DNA from: Sulfitobacter sp. M05
GTDB lineage: Bacteria; Pseudomonadota; Alphaproteobacteria; Rhodobacterales; Rhodobacteraceae
DNA: 64,000 nt
Assembly: GCF_029285175.1 (NCBI RefSeq)
Contig: NZ_JABEDH010000002.1
Coordinates: 248,001-312,000 of the forward strand
Reading direction: 5' to 3'
Part shown: in pieces, positions 25,067-34,204 of the stretch
How positions within the stretch are numbered: the stretch's first letter is position 1
Layout of the letters: every line of letters starts with the position of its first letter
The notes under the pieces: generated by a model
Databases searched by the model: none
Seen by the model: only the letters and a program-made list of their open reading frames with translations
What the model was told of the DNA's origin: nothing
Program-made: the position numbers and the translations under genes

Positions 25067-27880
25067 ATGAACCAGCCTGTCATCGACCTGAGCCCCAAGG
25101 TATCAGACGAAGTGCGCAAGACCACCTGCTACATGTGCGCCTGTCGCTGCGGGATTAACGTGCATATGAAAGAGGGCAAGGTCGCCTATATCGAAGGCAA
25201 CCGCGACCATCCGGTGAACAAGGGTGTGCTTTGTGCCAAAGGGTCTGCCGGCATCATGCAGCACAACGCGCCTTCGCGTCTCAAGTCCCCGTTGAAACGT
25301 GTTGGCCCACGAGGATCGGGCGAATTCGAGGAAATCTCATGGGACGAGGCATATCAGATCGCCGCAGACTGGCTTGAACCGATCCGTAAGGACAACCCTG
25401 AAAAGCTGGCGTTTTTCACCGGGCGTGACCAGTCGCAGTCTTTCACGTCCCTTTGGGCGCAGGCCTTTGGCACGCCAAACTATGCGGCCCATGGTGGTTT
25501 CTGTTCGGTGAACATGGCCGCTGCCGGCATCTATACCATGGGCGGTGCCTTCTGGGAATTTGGCCAGCCCGATTGGGACCACACCAAACTGTTCATGTTG
25601 TTTGGCGTCGCCGAGGATCACGACAGCAACCCAATCAAAATGGGCATCGGCAAGATCAAAGGCCGCGGCGCGCGTGTGATCGGCGTCAACCCGATCCGCA
25701 CCGGCTATAACGCGGTGGCGGACGACTGGGTTGGCATCACCCCCGGCACCGATGGGCTGTTCATCCTGTCAATGATCCATTGCCTGATGAAGGCGGGCAA
25801 GATCGACCTGCATTATCTGGCACAGTACACGGACGCGCCAGTGCTGGTGAACGGTGATGAAAAGTCACCCGAATTCGGCCTGTACCTGCGCGACGAGAAC
25901 GGCAAACAGCTGGTGGTGGACCGCGTGACCGGCAAACTGACGGCCTATGACACCCCCGGTGTCAAACCGGACCTCTCCGCGACCCACCGCGCCAAGGGCG
26001 TCACGCACAAGCCGGTCTTTCACAAGATGGCCGAAATGTACCTCAGCGATGAATACGCTCCAGAGGCCGTCGCAGAACGCTGTGGCATCCCGGCCAAACG
26101 CATCCGCGCGATTGCCGCCGAACTGGCGCGTGTCGCTTTCGATGAGGCCTTTGAGCTGGACCACGCATGGACCGATTTCCGCGGTGAAAAGCACACCAAG
26201 ATGACCGGCCGCCCGGTGTCTTTCCATTCCATGCGCGGGATTTCCGCCCACGCCAATGGCTTCCAGACCTGCCGCGCGCTGCACACCCTACAAATCATCC
26301 TTGGCACCGTCGAAGTGCCGGGTGGTTTCCGGTTCAAACCGCCCTACCCCAAGCCCGCAACGGCCCACCCAAAGCCGCATGTCGGGATGACACCGGGTGC
26401 GCCCCTGAACGGCCCGCATCTGGGATTTGTTCATGGGCCGGACGATCTGGCGCTCAAGGACGACGGCACGCCTGCGCGCATCGACAAAGCCTTCACATGG
26501 GAAAACCCGATGTCCAGCCACGGCTTGATGCATATGGTGATTTCCAACGCCCATGCCGGCGATCCCTACAAGATCGATACGCTGTTCATGTATATGGCGA
26601 ACATGTCGTGGAACTCCTCGATGAACACCGGCGGCGTGATGGAAATGCTGACGGACAAGGATGAGAACGGCGATTACGTCATCCCGCATATCATCTATTC
26701 CGATGCCTATTCGTCGGAAATGGTCGCCTATTCCGACCTTATCCTGCCTGACACCACCTATCTTGAACGCCACGATTGCATCTCGCTTTTGGATCGCCCG
26801 ATTTGCGAGGCGGATGCGGCGGCGGATGCCATCCGCTGGCCTGTGGTTGAACCCGACCGCAACGTCAAAGGGTTCCAATCCGCACTCTGTGATCTGGGCG
26901 CGAAACTGGGTCTGCCAGGCTTTGTGAACGACGACGGCAGTCAGAAATACGCCGATTATGCAGATTACATCACCAACCACGAACGCCGTCCGGGCATTGG
27001 CCCGCTCGCTGGTTGGCGCATGGGCGAAAAGGGCCTGCAATCAGGACGCGGCGGGGTGAACGCCAGCCAGATCGACAACTATATCGAAAATGGCGGCTTC
27101 TTTGTCGAACACATCCCCGACGGGGCGAATTACTATAAACCGTGGAATATGGGCTATCAAAAATGGGCCGTCGACATGGGACTGTTCGACAGCCCCCAGC
27201 CTTACCTGTTCTCACTTTACGTGGAACCTATGCGCAAATTCCAGCTGGCCGCCGAAGGGCATGGCGACCGCCAGCCGCCCGAACATCTGCGCCAGCGGAT
27301 CAAGGATACCATGTCACCGCTGCCGATCTGGTACGACACGGATCAGGAAGGCAATGAAGGCTATACCATCAACGCGCTGACCCAGCGCCCGATGGCGATG
27401 TACCACTCATGGGGGTCACAAAACGCATGGCTGCGCCAGCTGCACGGGCGCAACCCGCTGTACCTGCCGACCAAACTGATGCGCCAAAACGACCTGACAG
27501 ATGGCGATTGGGCACAGGTTTCCTCGCCACATGGGGAAATCACCGTGCCAGTTATGGAAATGGCTGCGCTGAACGAAAATACAGTATGGACATGGAACGC
27601 CATCGGCAAACGCAAGGGCGCATGGGCACTGGATAGAGACGCGCCAGAGGCGACCAAGGGCTTCCTGCTCAACCACCTGATCCACGAACTTCTGCCCCCC
27701 AAGGCAGACGGTATGCGATGGGCCAACTCTGACCCGATTACCGGGCAGGCGGCGTGGTTCGACCTCAAGGTCAAAATCAAAAAGGCCGTTGCACCGAAGG
27801 AATCCCGCCCCGAATATCCACCAATCAAATCCCCTGTCGGCCAGGGCCCCGACACATTGGCATGGAAGGTCGGCAAATGA
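25067..27880 (+). CDS. soeA: Sulfite dehydrogenase, molybdopterin subunit
   Basis: The 937-residue protein belongs to the DMSO reductase/polysulfide reductase superfamily. The N-terminal [4Fe-4S] motif CYMCACRCGINVHM...LCAKG is complete. The molybdopterin domain runs through ENPMSSHG and IYSDAYSSEM, with the C-terminal cofactor-binding domain about 770-900 (NPLYLPTKLM, SSPHGEITV). No twin-arginine signal is present, so it should face the cytoplasm, as for SoeABC of Allochromatium. It oxidises sulfite to sulfate. I chose the ATG at 25067 after gaagga. The assignment as Soe rather than Psr/Dms rests on the taurine context. Confidence 0.88.
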   Translation: MNQPVIDLSPKVSDEVRKTTCYMCACRCGINVHMKEGKVAYIEGNRDHPVNKGVLCAKGSAGIMQHNAPSRLKSPLKRVGPRGSGEFEEISWDEAYQIAADWLEPIRKDNPEKLAFFTGRDQSQSFTSLWAQAFGTPNYAAHGGFCSVNMAAAGIYTMGGAFWEFGQPDWDHTKLFMLFGVAEDHDSNPIKMGIGKIKGRGARVIGVNPIRTGYNAVADDWVGITPGTDGLFILSMIHCLMKAGKIDLHYLAQYTDAPVLVNGDEKSPEFGLYLRDENGKQLVVDRVTGKLTAYDTPGVKPDLSATHRAKGVTHKPVFHKMAEMYLSDEYAPEAVAERCGIPAKRIRAIAAELARVAFDEAFELDHAWTDFRGEKHTKMTGRPVSFHSMRGISAHANGFQTCRALHTLQIILGTVEVPGGFRFKPPYPKPATAHPKPHVGMTPGAPLNGPHLGFVHGPDDLALKDDGTPARIDKAFTWENPMSSHGLMHMVISNAHAGDPYKIDTLFMYMANMSWNSSMNTGGVMEMLTDKDENGDYVIPHIIYSDAYSSEMVAYSDLILPDTTYLERHDCISLLDRPICEADAAADAIRWPVVEPDRNVKGFQSALCDLGAKLGLPGFVNDDGSQKYADYADYITNHERRPGIGPLAGWRMGEKGLQSGRGGVNASQIDNYIENGGFFVEHIPDGANYYKPWNMGYQKWAVDMGLFDSPQPYLFSLYVEPMRKFQLAAEGHGDRQPPEHLRQRIKDTMSPLPIWYDTDQEGNEGYTINALTQRPMAMYHSWGSQNAWLRQLHGRNPLYLPTKLMRQNDLTDGDWAQVSSPHGEITVPVMEMAALNENTVWTWNAIGKRKGAWALDRDAPEATKGFLLNHLIHELLPPKADGMRWANSDPITGQAAWFDLKVKIKKAVAPKESRPEYPPIKSPVGQGPDTLAWKVGK

Positions 27881-27915
27881 ACATCTCTTCATCTTGCAAA
27901 TTAACCTCCGGGGGT

Positions 27916-27933
27916 CTGGGGGCTGGCCCCCAG
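27916..27933 (+). repeat. G-rich hairpin between soeA and soeB
   Basis: ctgggggc/gcccccag with a 2-nt loop lies in the 79-bp gap, ahead of the soeB ribosome site (aaggag). It has no T-run. It resembles the hairpin before selD (7907) and may belong to a dispersed repeat, or set the soeA:soeB ratio. Confidence 0.5.
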
Positions 27934-27959
27934 TCCCACTTCAGCAAGGAGCGCCACCC

Positions 27960-28706
27960 ATGACGACCCTGCCCCAATCCACCGACAAAAAGCTCGGTCT
28001 TGTCATTGATCTGGACACCTGTGTCGGATGCCATGCCTGTGTGATTTCCTGCAAAGGCTGGAACACCGAAAACTACGGTGCCCCCCTGTCGGACCAAGAC
28101 CCTTACGGCGCGGACCCCTCCGGCACCTTTCTGAACCGCGTGCATTCCTATGAGGTGCAGCCGGAACAGGGTGCCGCGCAACTCATCCACTTCCCCAAAT
28201 CCTGCCTGCATTGCGAGGACGCGCCCTGCGTCACCGTTTGCCCCACGGGTGCCAGCTATAAACGGGTCGAAGACGGCATCGTTCTGGTGAACGAAAGCGA
28301 CTGTATCGGTTGTGGGCTTTGTGCCTGGGCCTGCCCTTACGGCGCGCGCGAAATGGATCAGGAAGAGAAAGTGATGAAGAAATGCACGCTCTGCGTTGAT
28401 CGCATCTATAACGAAAACCTGCCCAAGGTCGATCGTGTGCCCAGCTGCGTGCGCACCTGCCCTGCCGGTGCCCGCCATTTTGGCGACTTGGGAGATCCCG
28501 ACAGCGATGTCAGCCAGCTGGTGCTGGAACGCGGTGGCGTCGACCTGATGCCCGAACAAGGCACCAAGCCAGTGAACAAATACCTGCCGCCCCGGCCCAA
28601 GGATGCATTACCGGAATTTGATGTTCTGGCCCCTTTCCTTGAACCCGTGATCGCCGAGCCCAAAGGCTTCCTTGGTTGGCTCGACAAAGCTCTGGAGAAA
28701 ATCTGA
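27960..28706 (+). CDS. soeB: Sulfite dehydrogenase, iron-sulfur subunit
   Basis: The 248-residue ferredoxin-like protein has four cysteine groups for four [4Fe-4S] clusters: CVGCHACVISCK, CLHCEDAPCVTVCP, CIGCGLCAWACPYG and CTLCVDR...CVRTCPAG. It passes electrons from SoeA to the membrane subunit. The ATG at 27960 with aaggag upstream was chosen; the open frame extends upstream without family similarity. It overlaps soeC by one base (TGATG). Confidence 0.92.
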   Translation: MTTLPQSTDKKLGLVIDLDTCVGCHACVISCKGWNTENYGAPLSDQDPYGADPSGTFLNRVHSYEVQPEQGAAQLIHFPKSCLHCEDAPCVTVCPTGASYKRVEDGIVLVNESDCIGCGLCAWACPYGAREMDQEEKVMKKCTLCVDRIYNENLPKVDRVPSCVRTCPAGARHFGDLGDPDSDVSQLVLERGGVDLMPEQGTKPVNKYLPPRPKDALPEFDVLAPFLEPVIAEPKGFLGWLDKALEKI

Positions 28707-29578
28707 TGCATCCGGCACCTTCCGTAATTTTCTTCTCTGTTTTCTCGGGGCTTGGCTTTGGCCTGCTGGCTTGGCTTGGCCTTGGTATTCCGGCGGTCAC
28801 CGGCTTTTCCGCCTTTGCGTTTTTCACCATCGCCTATCTTCTGGCAGTAGGCGGGCTGATCTCTTCCACCTTCCACCTTGGCCATCCGGAACGTGCGCTC
28901 AAGGCGTTTACGCAGTGGCGCTCAAGCTGGCTGAGCCGCGAAGCATGGTGCGCGGTTGCCGCCCTTGTTCTGATGGGCATCTACGGGCTTGGTCTGGTCT
29001 TCTTTGATAGCCGCTGGACGCTTGTGGGCCTTCTGGGGGCGCTGTTTTCGCTCGGCACCGTCTTTACCACTTCGATGATCTATGCCCAGCTCAAGACTGT
29101 ACCGCGCTGGCATATGCCCTTGACGCCACTGAACTTTCTGTCGCTTTCACTGGCTGGCGGGGCCCTGTTGGCCGGACAGGTCCAAAGCGCTGTGGTGTTG
29201 ATCCTGATCGCCGCCTGCCTTCAAATCGCGACATGGTTGATCGGCGACAAACGGCTGGCGCAAAGTGGCACCACCATGGCCTCGGCCACACAGTTGGGGG
29301 ATGTCGGCACGGTACGCGCTTTTGAGCCGCCCCATACTGGCACCAACTATCTGCTGCGCGAATTTGTACATGTGATCGGGCGCAAACACGCCTCAAAGCT
29401 GCGGATCATCGCCTTGATCCTGATGGGCATCCTGCCGATTGTGCTGCTGCTTTTGCCCTTCAACCACATCATTGCCGTGATTGCCGTACTGGCACATGTC
29501 GCCGGGGTGCTGACCGCGCGCTGGCTGTTCTTTGCGCAGGCGGAACATGTTGTCGGCCTGTACTACGGCAAACGCTAG
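28706..29578 (+). CDS. soeC: Sulfite dehydrogenase, membrane anchor subunit
   Basis: The 290-residue DmsC/NrfD-type protein has about eight hydrophobic segments, beginning SVIFFSVFSGLGFGLLAWLGL. A DmsC-like HLGHPERALKAF follows segment 2. It anchors SoeAB and transfers electrons to quinone. Start at 28706 overlaps the soeB stop. Last gene of the xsc-to-soe set; a hairpin at 29592 follows. Confidence 0.9.
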   Translation: MHPAPSVIFFSVFSGLGFGLLAWLGLGIPAVTGFSAFAFFTIAYLLAVGGLISSTFHLGHPERALKAFTQWRSSWLSREAWCAVAALVLMGIYGLGLVFFDSRWTLVGLLGALFSLGTVFTTSMIYAQLKTVPRWHMPLTPLNFLSLSLAGGALLAGQVQSAVVLILIAACLQIATWLIGDKRLAQSGTTMASATQLGDVGTVRAFEPPHTGTNYLLREFVHVIGRKHASKLRIIALILMGILPIVLLLLPFNHIIAVIAVLAHVAGVLTARWLFFAQAEHVVGLYYGKR

Positions 29579-29591
29579 GGCACGGCGGCGA

Positions 29592-29639
29592 GGATACACC
29601 CCGCCCAGCGGTACATCGTGATGTAGGGCGGGGGTATCC
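29592..29639. terminator. Hairpin between convergent soeC and dapA
   Basis: The stem ggatac-accccgccc/gggcgggg-gtatcc (one bulge) contains an inner palindrome tacatcgtgatgta. It sits in the 82-bp gap of two convergent genes and could stop both, though no long T-run is seen. Confidence 0.6.
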
Positions 29640-29660
29640 CCGCCTTACGCGTTTTTGAGA

Positions 29661-30536
29661 TCAGTCCAGCAAACCGGCGTGACGCAGGGCGGCATCGACC
29701 AGCACCTTGGTCTCGTCCAGCAGGCTGGTCAGCGGCAGGCGCACTTCATCCGCGCAAAGACCCAGCTGTGACATAGCGTATTTCACGCCGACCAGACCCG
29801 GCTCTGTAAAGATCGCCTTATGCAACGGCATCAGCCGGTCCTGAATTTCCAGCGCGGCGGCATAGTCACCCTTGGCACAGGCCGCCTGAAGCAGACTGGA
29901 CAAACGTGGCGCGACATTGGCCGTTACCGAAATACAGCCGACACCACCCTGAGCGTTAAACCCGTGCGCGGTTGGGTCTTCCCCTGACAGCTGGCAGAAA
30001 TCGGTACCACAGGTGATCCGTTGCAGGCTGACACGGGCCAGATCGCCGGTTGCGTCCTTGACCCCGACAATGCGCGGCAGTTTGGCCAGTTCGCCCATCG
30101 TCTCGGGCGTCATATCAATGACCGAGCGCGGCGGGATGTTGTAAATGATGATCGGCAGGCCACAGGCATCATGGATCGCGGTGAAATGTGCGATCAAACC
30201 ACGCTGTGTCGGCTTGTTGTAATAGGGGGTAACAACCAGAATCGCGTCCGCACCCACTTTTTCAGCGTGTTGCGCCAGACGGATGGATTCAACCGTGTTG
30301 TTTGAGCCCGCGCCGGCAATTACCGGAATGCGGCCAGCGGCGGCCTTAACCACCTCTTCAACGACGGTTTCATGTTCACCATGGGTCAGTGTGGGCGATT
30401 CGCCGGTGGTGCCAACAGGAACCAACCCGTTCGACCCTTCGCCGATATGCCACTCCACAAGTTTCTTCAGTGTCTCCAAATCCAGCGCGCCGTTGCGAAA
30501 CGGCGTGACGAGGGCAGGCAGTGAGCCTTTGAACAT
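29661..30536 (-). CDS. dapA: 4-hydroxy-tetrahydrodipicolinate synthase
   Basis: The 291-residue TIM-barrel protein starts at ATG 30536 ([13 protein letters not shown]). It has [19 protein letters not shown], the catalytic Tyr in [10 protein letters not shown], and the Schiff-base Lys in VGVKDATGD. It condenses pyruvate with aspartate semialdehyde in lysine/diaminopimelate synthesis. The longer open frame lacks family similarity upstream. It is divergent from slt, 146 bp apart. No lysine riboswitch was recognised in the leader. Confidence 0.95.
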   Translation of the reverse strand: MFKGSLPALVTPFRNGALDLETLKKLVEWHIGEGSNGLVPVGTTGESPTLTHGEHETVVEEVVKAAAGRIPVIAGAGSNNTVESIRLAQHAEKVGADAILVVTPYYNKPTQRGLIAHFTAIHDACGLPIIIYNIPPRSVIDMTPETMGELAKLPRIVGVKDATGDLARVSLQRITCGTDFCQLSGEDPTAHGFNAQGGVGCISVTANVAPRLSSLLQAACAKGDYAAALEIQDRLMPLHKAIFTEPGLVGVKYAMSQLGLCADEVRLPLTSLLDETKVLVDAALRHAGLLD

Positions 30537-30682
30537 GTGCACGCTCCTTTTGTTGTGCCAAACTTGGACGGTGACGACAGGCATTCGCCTGACGGGGACA
30601 ATACCGGCGTTGTGATTTGATTGCGCCAGCCTATTCGATATGATGCAAGGCTCTAGCCCTTTGCCGACAGGAAATGCAAGTG

Positions 30683-32647
30683 ATGACACGGATTCTAACC
30701 GCAGTGCTGCTTGTTTTCCTCACAACCTTTAGCGCGTCAGCCGAACGCCCCCGCCCCTTGGGCTGGGCGATGGAGGCCATGCGCAACGGCAATTGGCAGG
30801 TTGCAGCACAATTGGCGGCGCGTGACGGACAGGTTGCCGCCGATGTGATCGAATGGCAGCGCCTGCGCGCCGGACGGGGCACTTATCCGCAGGTGCGCGC
30901 CTTTCTCGACCGTCGCCCGGACTGGCCCGGAGAGGCCTATTTGCGCAAACAGTCAGAGGCGGTGGTGATCCAACAGGACGAGGCCGCGATTCTGGCCTTT
31001 TTCGCGGCGATGCCCGCGCAGACCCCGCGTGGTGTTCTGGCCCATGCGGCAGCGTTAACCCGCGCGGGCCAGGCCGGTGCGGCCGAGGCAAACGTCGTTC
31101 TGGCATGGCGCACCATGCCCATGAACCCGACGTCGCAGGCCCTGTTTCTAGCGGCCCATGACGCCCTGTTACAGCCTCATCACGAGGCCCGGCTTGATGC
31201 CTTGCTCTGGCAAAGAGAACACGCAGAAGCGCGGCAGATGTTTGATCTGGTCAGCAAAGACGCCATTGCACTGGCAGAGGCCCGTATCGCCCTGCAAAAG
31301 CGGGCCGGTAATGTGAATGATCTGATTGACGCTCTGCCCGACACGCAAGCCGCCGATGCAGGGCTACAAGCGGACCGTTTCGAATGGCGCATCCGCAAGG
31401 GCCTTGTGGACAGCGCCAAGGCGTTGCTGCTGGCCCAGTCAACCAGCGTCGATGCATTGGGCCGCCCCGAGGCATGGGCCAACCGGCGGCGTGCGCTGGC
31501 ACGGGGCGAAATGCGCTCGGGTGATCCTAAACGCGCCTATGCTATGGCCTCGCAACATTTTCTTGAGGACGGGTCGCATTATGCCGATCTTGAGTGGTTG
31601 TCCGGCTATATCGCCCTGCGGTTTCTGAATGACCCCGAAGCCGCCTTGCAGCATTTCCTGAACCACGACAGCGTTGTGCAGTCGCCCATTTCACAGGGCC
31701 GCGCCGGATACTGGCAGGGCCGCGCATTAGAGGCCATGGGCAAATCCGAGGAGGCACAGCTGGCCTATGAGATGGGCGCGGAATACCAGACATCGTTTTA
31801 CGGATTGCTGGCGGCAGAACGCGCCAATGTGCCGTTTGATGCCGGCCTTACAGGGGCGGCCCCTGCGCAATACTGGCGCAACTCCCCGCTGGCCAATGCG
31901 CCGCTGTTTGAGGCAGGCATGTTGTTGCAGGCCTCAGGAGAATTGACCCTTGCCGAACGCTTCTGGACCCACCTTGCCGAACAACTGGTACCCGAAGATA
32001 TCGCCATGCTGGGGCAGGCGGCGATTGATACCGACCAGCCGCATCTGGCGGTGATGATTGGCAAACGTGCCGCGCGCCGTGGCCTGACGATTGCCGCCCC
32101 CTATTACGCGCTGCACCCTCTGACGCAGATGGACCTGCCGATGGTGCCAGAAATGACCCTTGCAATTGCCCGGCGTGAAAGTGAATTCGACCCCGTGGTG
32201 CAAAGCGGTGTCGGCGCGCGTGGGCTGATGCAGATCATGCCGGCGACAGCACGTGATGTGGCCCGTGATCTGGGTGTCAGCGATTTGCACACCGCCGATC
32301 GTTTGACCGCCGATCCGGTGTATAACGCGCGGCTGGGGGCGGAGTACCTGTCGCAGATGGCCCAGCGGTTTGACGGCAATGTCGTGATGGTTTCTGCTGC
32401 CTATAACGCGGGCCCGTCGCGTCCGCCGCGCTGGATGGCGGACTATGGCGATCCGCGCAAAGGTGACATTGACATTGTTGACTGGGTCGAAATGGTGCCG
32501 TTTCGCGAAACCCAAAACTACATCATGCGGGTGACCGAAAGCCTGCCGATCTACCGCGCACGACTGGGCAAAGAGCCGCTGCCCATTCCGTTCTCACAAG
32601 AGCTAACCGGCGCGACTCTTAAGGCGCTCGCGCCAGAAGGTGAATAG
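30683..32647 (+). CDS. slt: Soluble lytic murein transglycosylase
   Basis: The 654-residue protein has a signal peptide (1-21, [20 protein letters not shown]). A long alpha-helical superhelix follows (about 25-470, TPR-like), then the SLT catalytic domain (about 485-640) with the catalytic Glu in [11 protein letters not shown], then [14 protein letters not shown] and AAYNAGP. It cleaves peptidoglycan strands with anhydro-muropeptide formation in the periplasm. The ATG at 30683 has aggaa eight bases upstream; the ATG nine bases earlier abuts it. The 3' end overlaps the convergent EamA gene by 45 bp. Confidence 0.93.
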   Translation: MTRILTAVLLVFLTTFSASAERPRPLGWAMEAMRNGNWQVAAQLAARDGQVAADVIEWQRLRAGRGTYPQVRAFLDRRPDWPGEAYLRKQSEAVVIQQDEAAILAFFAAMPAQTPRGVLAHAAALTRAGQAGAAEANVVLAWRTMPMNPTSQALFLAAHDALLQPHHEARLDALLWQREHAEARQMFDLVSKDAIALAEARIALQKRAGNVNDLIDALPDTQAADAGLQADRFEWRIRKGLVDSAKALLLAQSTSVDALGRPEAWANRRRALARGEMRSGDPKRAYAMASQHFLEDGSHYADLEWLSGYIALRFLNDPEAALQHFLNHDSVVQSPISQGRAGYWQGRALEAMGKSEEAQLAYEMGAEYQTSFYGLLAAERANVPFDAGLTGAAPAQYWRNSPLANAPLFEAGMLLQASGELTLAERFWTHLAEQLVPEDIAMLGQAAIDTDQPHLAVMIGKRAARRGLTIAAPYYALHPLTQMDLPMVPEMTLAIARRESEFDPVVQSGVGARGLMQIMPATARDVARDLGVSDLHTADRLTADPVYNARLGAEYLSQMAQRFDGNVVMVSAAYNAGPSRPPRWMADYGDPRKGDIDIVDWVEMVPFRETQNYIMRVTESLPIYRARLGKEPLPIPFSQELTGATLKALAPEGE

Positions 32648-33481
32648 CCCCGCCGCAATGATGATTGCCGCACCGATGGCCACATTGGTGCGCACCGTTT
32701 CGCCAAACATGCTGATCCCGATAATCGCGCCAAAAGCCAGCTGGAAATAGGCAAAGGGCTGCACCGCACTGGCCTCGGCCACCTCATAACAGCGGATCAA
32801 CAGCCAGTGGCCGGTCACCCCTGTGACACACAGAAACAACATGTAAATCCAGTCGGTGCTGGTCATCGGTTCCCAAAACCAGATCCCGACAAGCGTCATC
32901 GCCACCGCCCCCGACACACCGGTCCAGAAAAAACTGGTCGCGGTGGTGTCCTGACGGCCTGCAAAGCGGGTCAGCAACCCGTAGACCGCAAACATCGCCG
33001 CCGCCAGCAGCGGAATAACAGCAGCCGGTTCAAACACGCCGCCGCCCGGTTGCAGGATCACAATCACCCCGATGAACCCGACGCCAATCGCGGCCCACCG
33101 CCGCCAGCCCACGGTTTCCCCCAGAACCGGCCCCGACAAGGCCGCCACCAGCAGGGGGTAACAGGTAAAGACGGCATGGCTTTCAACCAACCCCAGAATG
33201 GTGAAGGACACAACCATCACACAAATCTCGGCGGCCAGCAAAAGCCCGCGAGAAATCTGCAAGACCGGCTGGGCGGTCTTGGCCGCCGCCCGAATACTGC
33301 CGGCGTTGCGCCGTCCAAGGGCGATCACAAAAGCGGCAAAAAACCAGTAACGGATCATCACCACCATCAGAACATTGTATTCACCCGCCAGATGGCGCGA
33401 CAGCCCGTCCTGAACCGCAAACACAAAGGTGGTGGCGATCATCAGGATGATACCAAGGGGGATATTGTTGCTTTGGCTCAT
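32603..33481 (-). CDS. EamA/DMT superfamily permease
   Basis: The 292-residue protein has ten predicted membrane segments in two EamA halves (first half ending ALSGPVLGETVGWRRW, second ending IGISMFGETVRTNVAIGA). Probably a metabolite exporter of the RhaT/YdcZ-like drug/metabolite family; substrate unknown. The start overlaps the mnmD stop by four bases, so the two genes are co-transcribed. The last 45 bp overlap slt on the other strand. Confidence 0.88.
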   Translation of the reverse strand: MSQSNNIPLGIILMIATTFVFAVQDGLSRHLAGEYNVLMVVMIRYWFFAAFVIALGRRNAGSIRAAAKTAQPVLQISRGLLLAAEICVMVVSFTILGLVESHAVFTCYPLLVAALSGPVLGETVGWRRWAAIGVGFIGVIVILQPGGGVFEPAAVIPLLAAAMFAVYGLLTRFAGRQDTTATSFFWTGVSGAVAMTLVGIWFWEPMTSTDWIYMLFLCVTGVTGHWLLIRCYEVAEASAVQPFAYFQLAFGAIIGISMFGETVRTNVAIGAAIIIAAGLFTFWRERLKSRAG

Positions 33482-34152
33482 GACGGCATCCTTGCTCGGG
33501 TCATATGGCGTTTACGTCCGTATCCTGTGCTGCGCTCAACCGTGAACCCTGCGGCGCTCAGGCCCCGCCGCACAAACCCCGCGGCGGTATAGGTCGCCGC
33601 GGTGCCACCGGGGGCCGTATGCGCGCCAACCTCAAGCATAAGTTCGGGCGACCACAGCTCGGGGTTTTTGGCTGGCGAAAACCCGTCGAGAAACCACGCA
33701 TCGGCGCGGCCCTGCCATACGGGCAAGCTCTGTCGTGCATCGCCCTCGATCACTTCGGCGTGCAGACCAGGCAATTCGATCACCGCGCCCCTGCCCTGCC
33801 ACGCTGCCGTCAGCGCATCGCGTTTGCCATCAAACGACGGAAATGCCTGATGCGCGCGGGCCATATCGGCGGGCGGCATCGGATAGGCCTCGAAACTGGT
33901 GAAATGCAGCGGCCCTTGAAGGCCGGTCCTCTGCCATGCATCCCAGGCAACCAGCAGGTTCAAACCGGTGCCAAATCCCAGTTCGGCAATATGAAAACCG
34001 GGGGCAAACCGGGCGGGCAGATCGTTGCCGTCCAGAAAAACATGCTGCGTCTCGGCCACGCCATTCTCAAGGCTGAAAAATGGGTCATCAAAACGGGTCG
34101 AAACCGGCACATCGCCGTCCCGCCACGTGATCTGATCAGTCTGGTTTTGCAT
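33478..34152 (-). CDS. mnmD: tRNA (5-methylaminomethyl-2-thiouridine) methyltransferase
   Basis: The 224-residue Rossmann methyltransferase matches the MnmC1 domain: ITWRDGDVPVSTRFDDPFFS, AELGFGTGLNLLVAW (SAM site) and AWFLDGFSPAKNPELW. It does the last methylation of mnm5s2U34 in tRNA. In E. coli this domain is fused to the oxidase; here the oxidase is the divergent gene 52 bp away. I chose the ATG at 34152; the longer frame covers the neighbouring start region. Confidence 0.92.
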   Translation of the reverse strand: MQNQTDQITWRDGDVPVSTRFDDPFFSLENGVAETQHVFLDGNDLPARFAPGFHIAELGFGTGLNLLVAWDAWQRTGLQGPLHFTSFEAYPMPPADMARAHQAFPSFDGKRDALTAAWQGRGAVIELPGLHAEVIEGDARQSLPVWQGRADAWFLDGFSPAKNPELWSPELMLEVGAHTAPGGTAATYTAAGFVRRGLSAAGFTVERSTGYGRKRHMTRARMPS

Positions 34153-34204
34153 GGGCTTCCCGCGTAAAGAGGTCACACCGCAGGCATGCGTGAAGGAATG
34201 GGCA

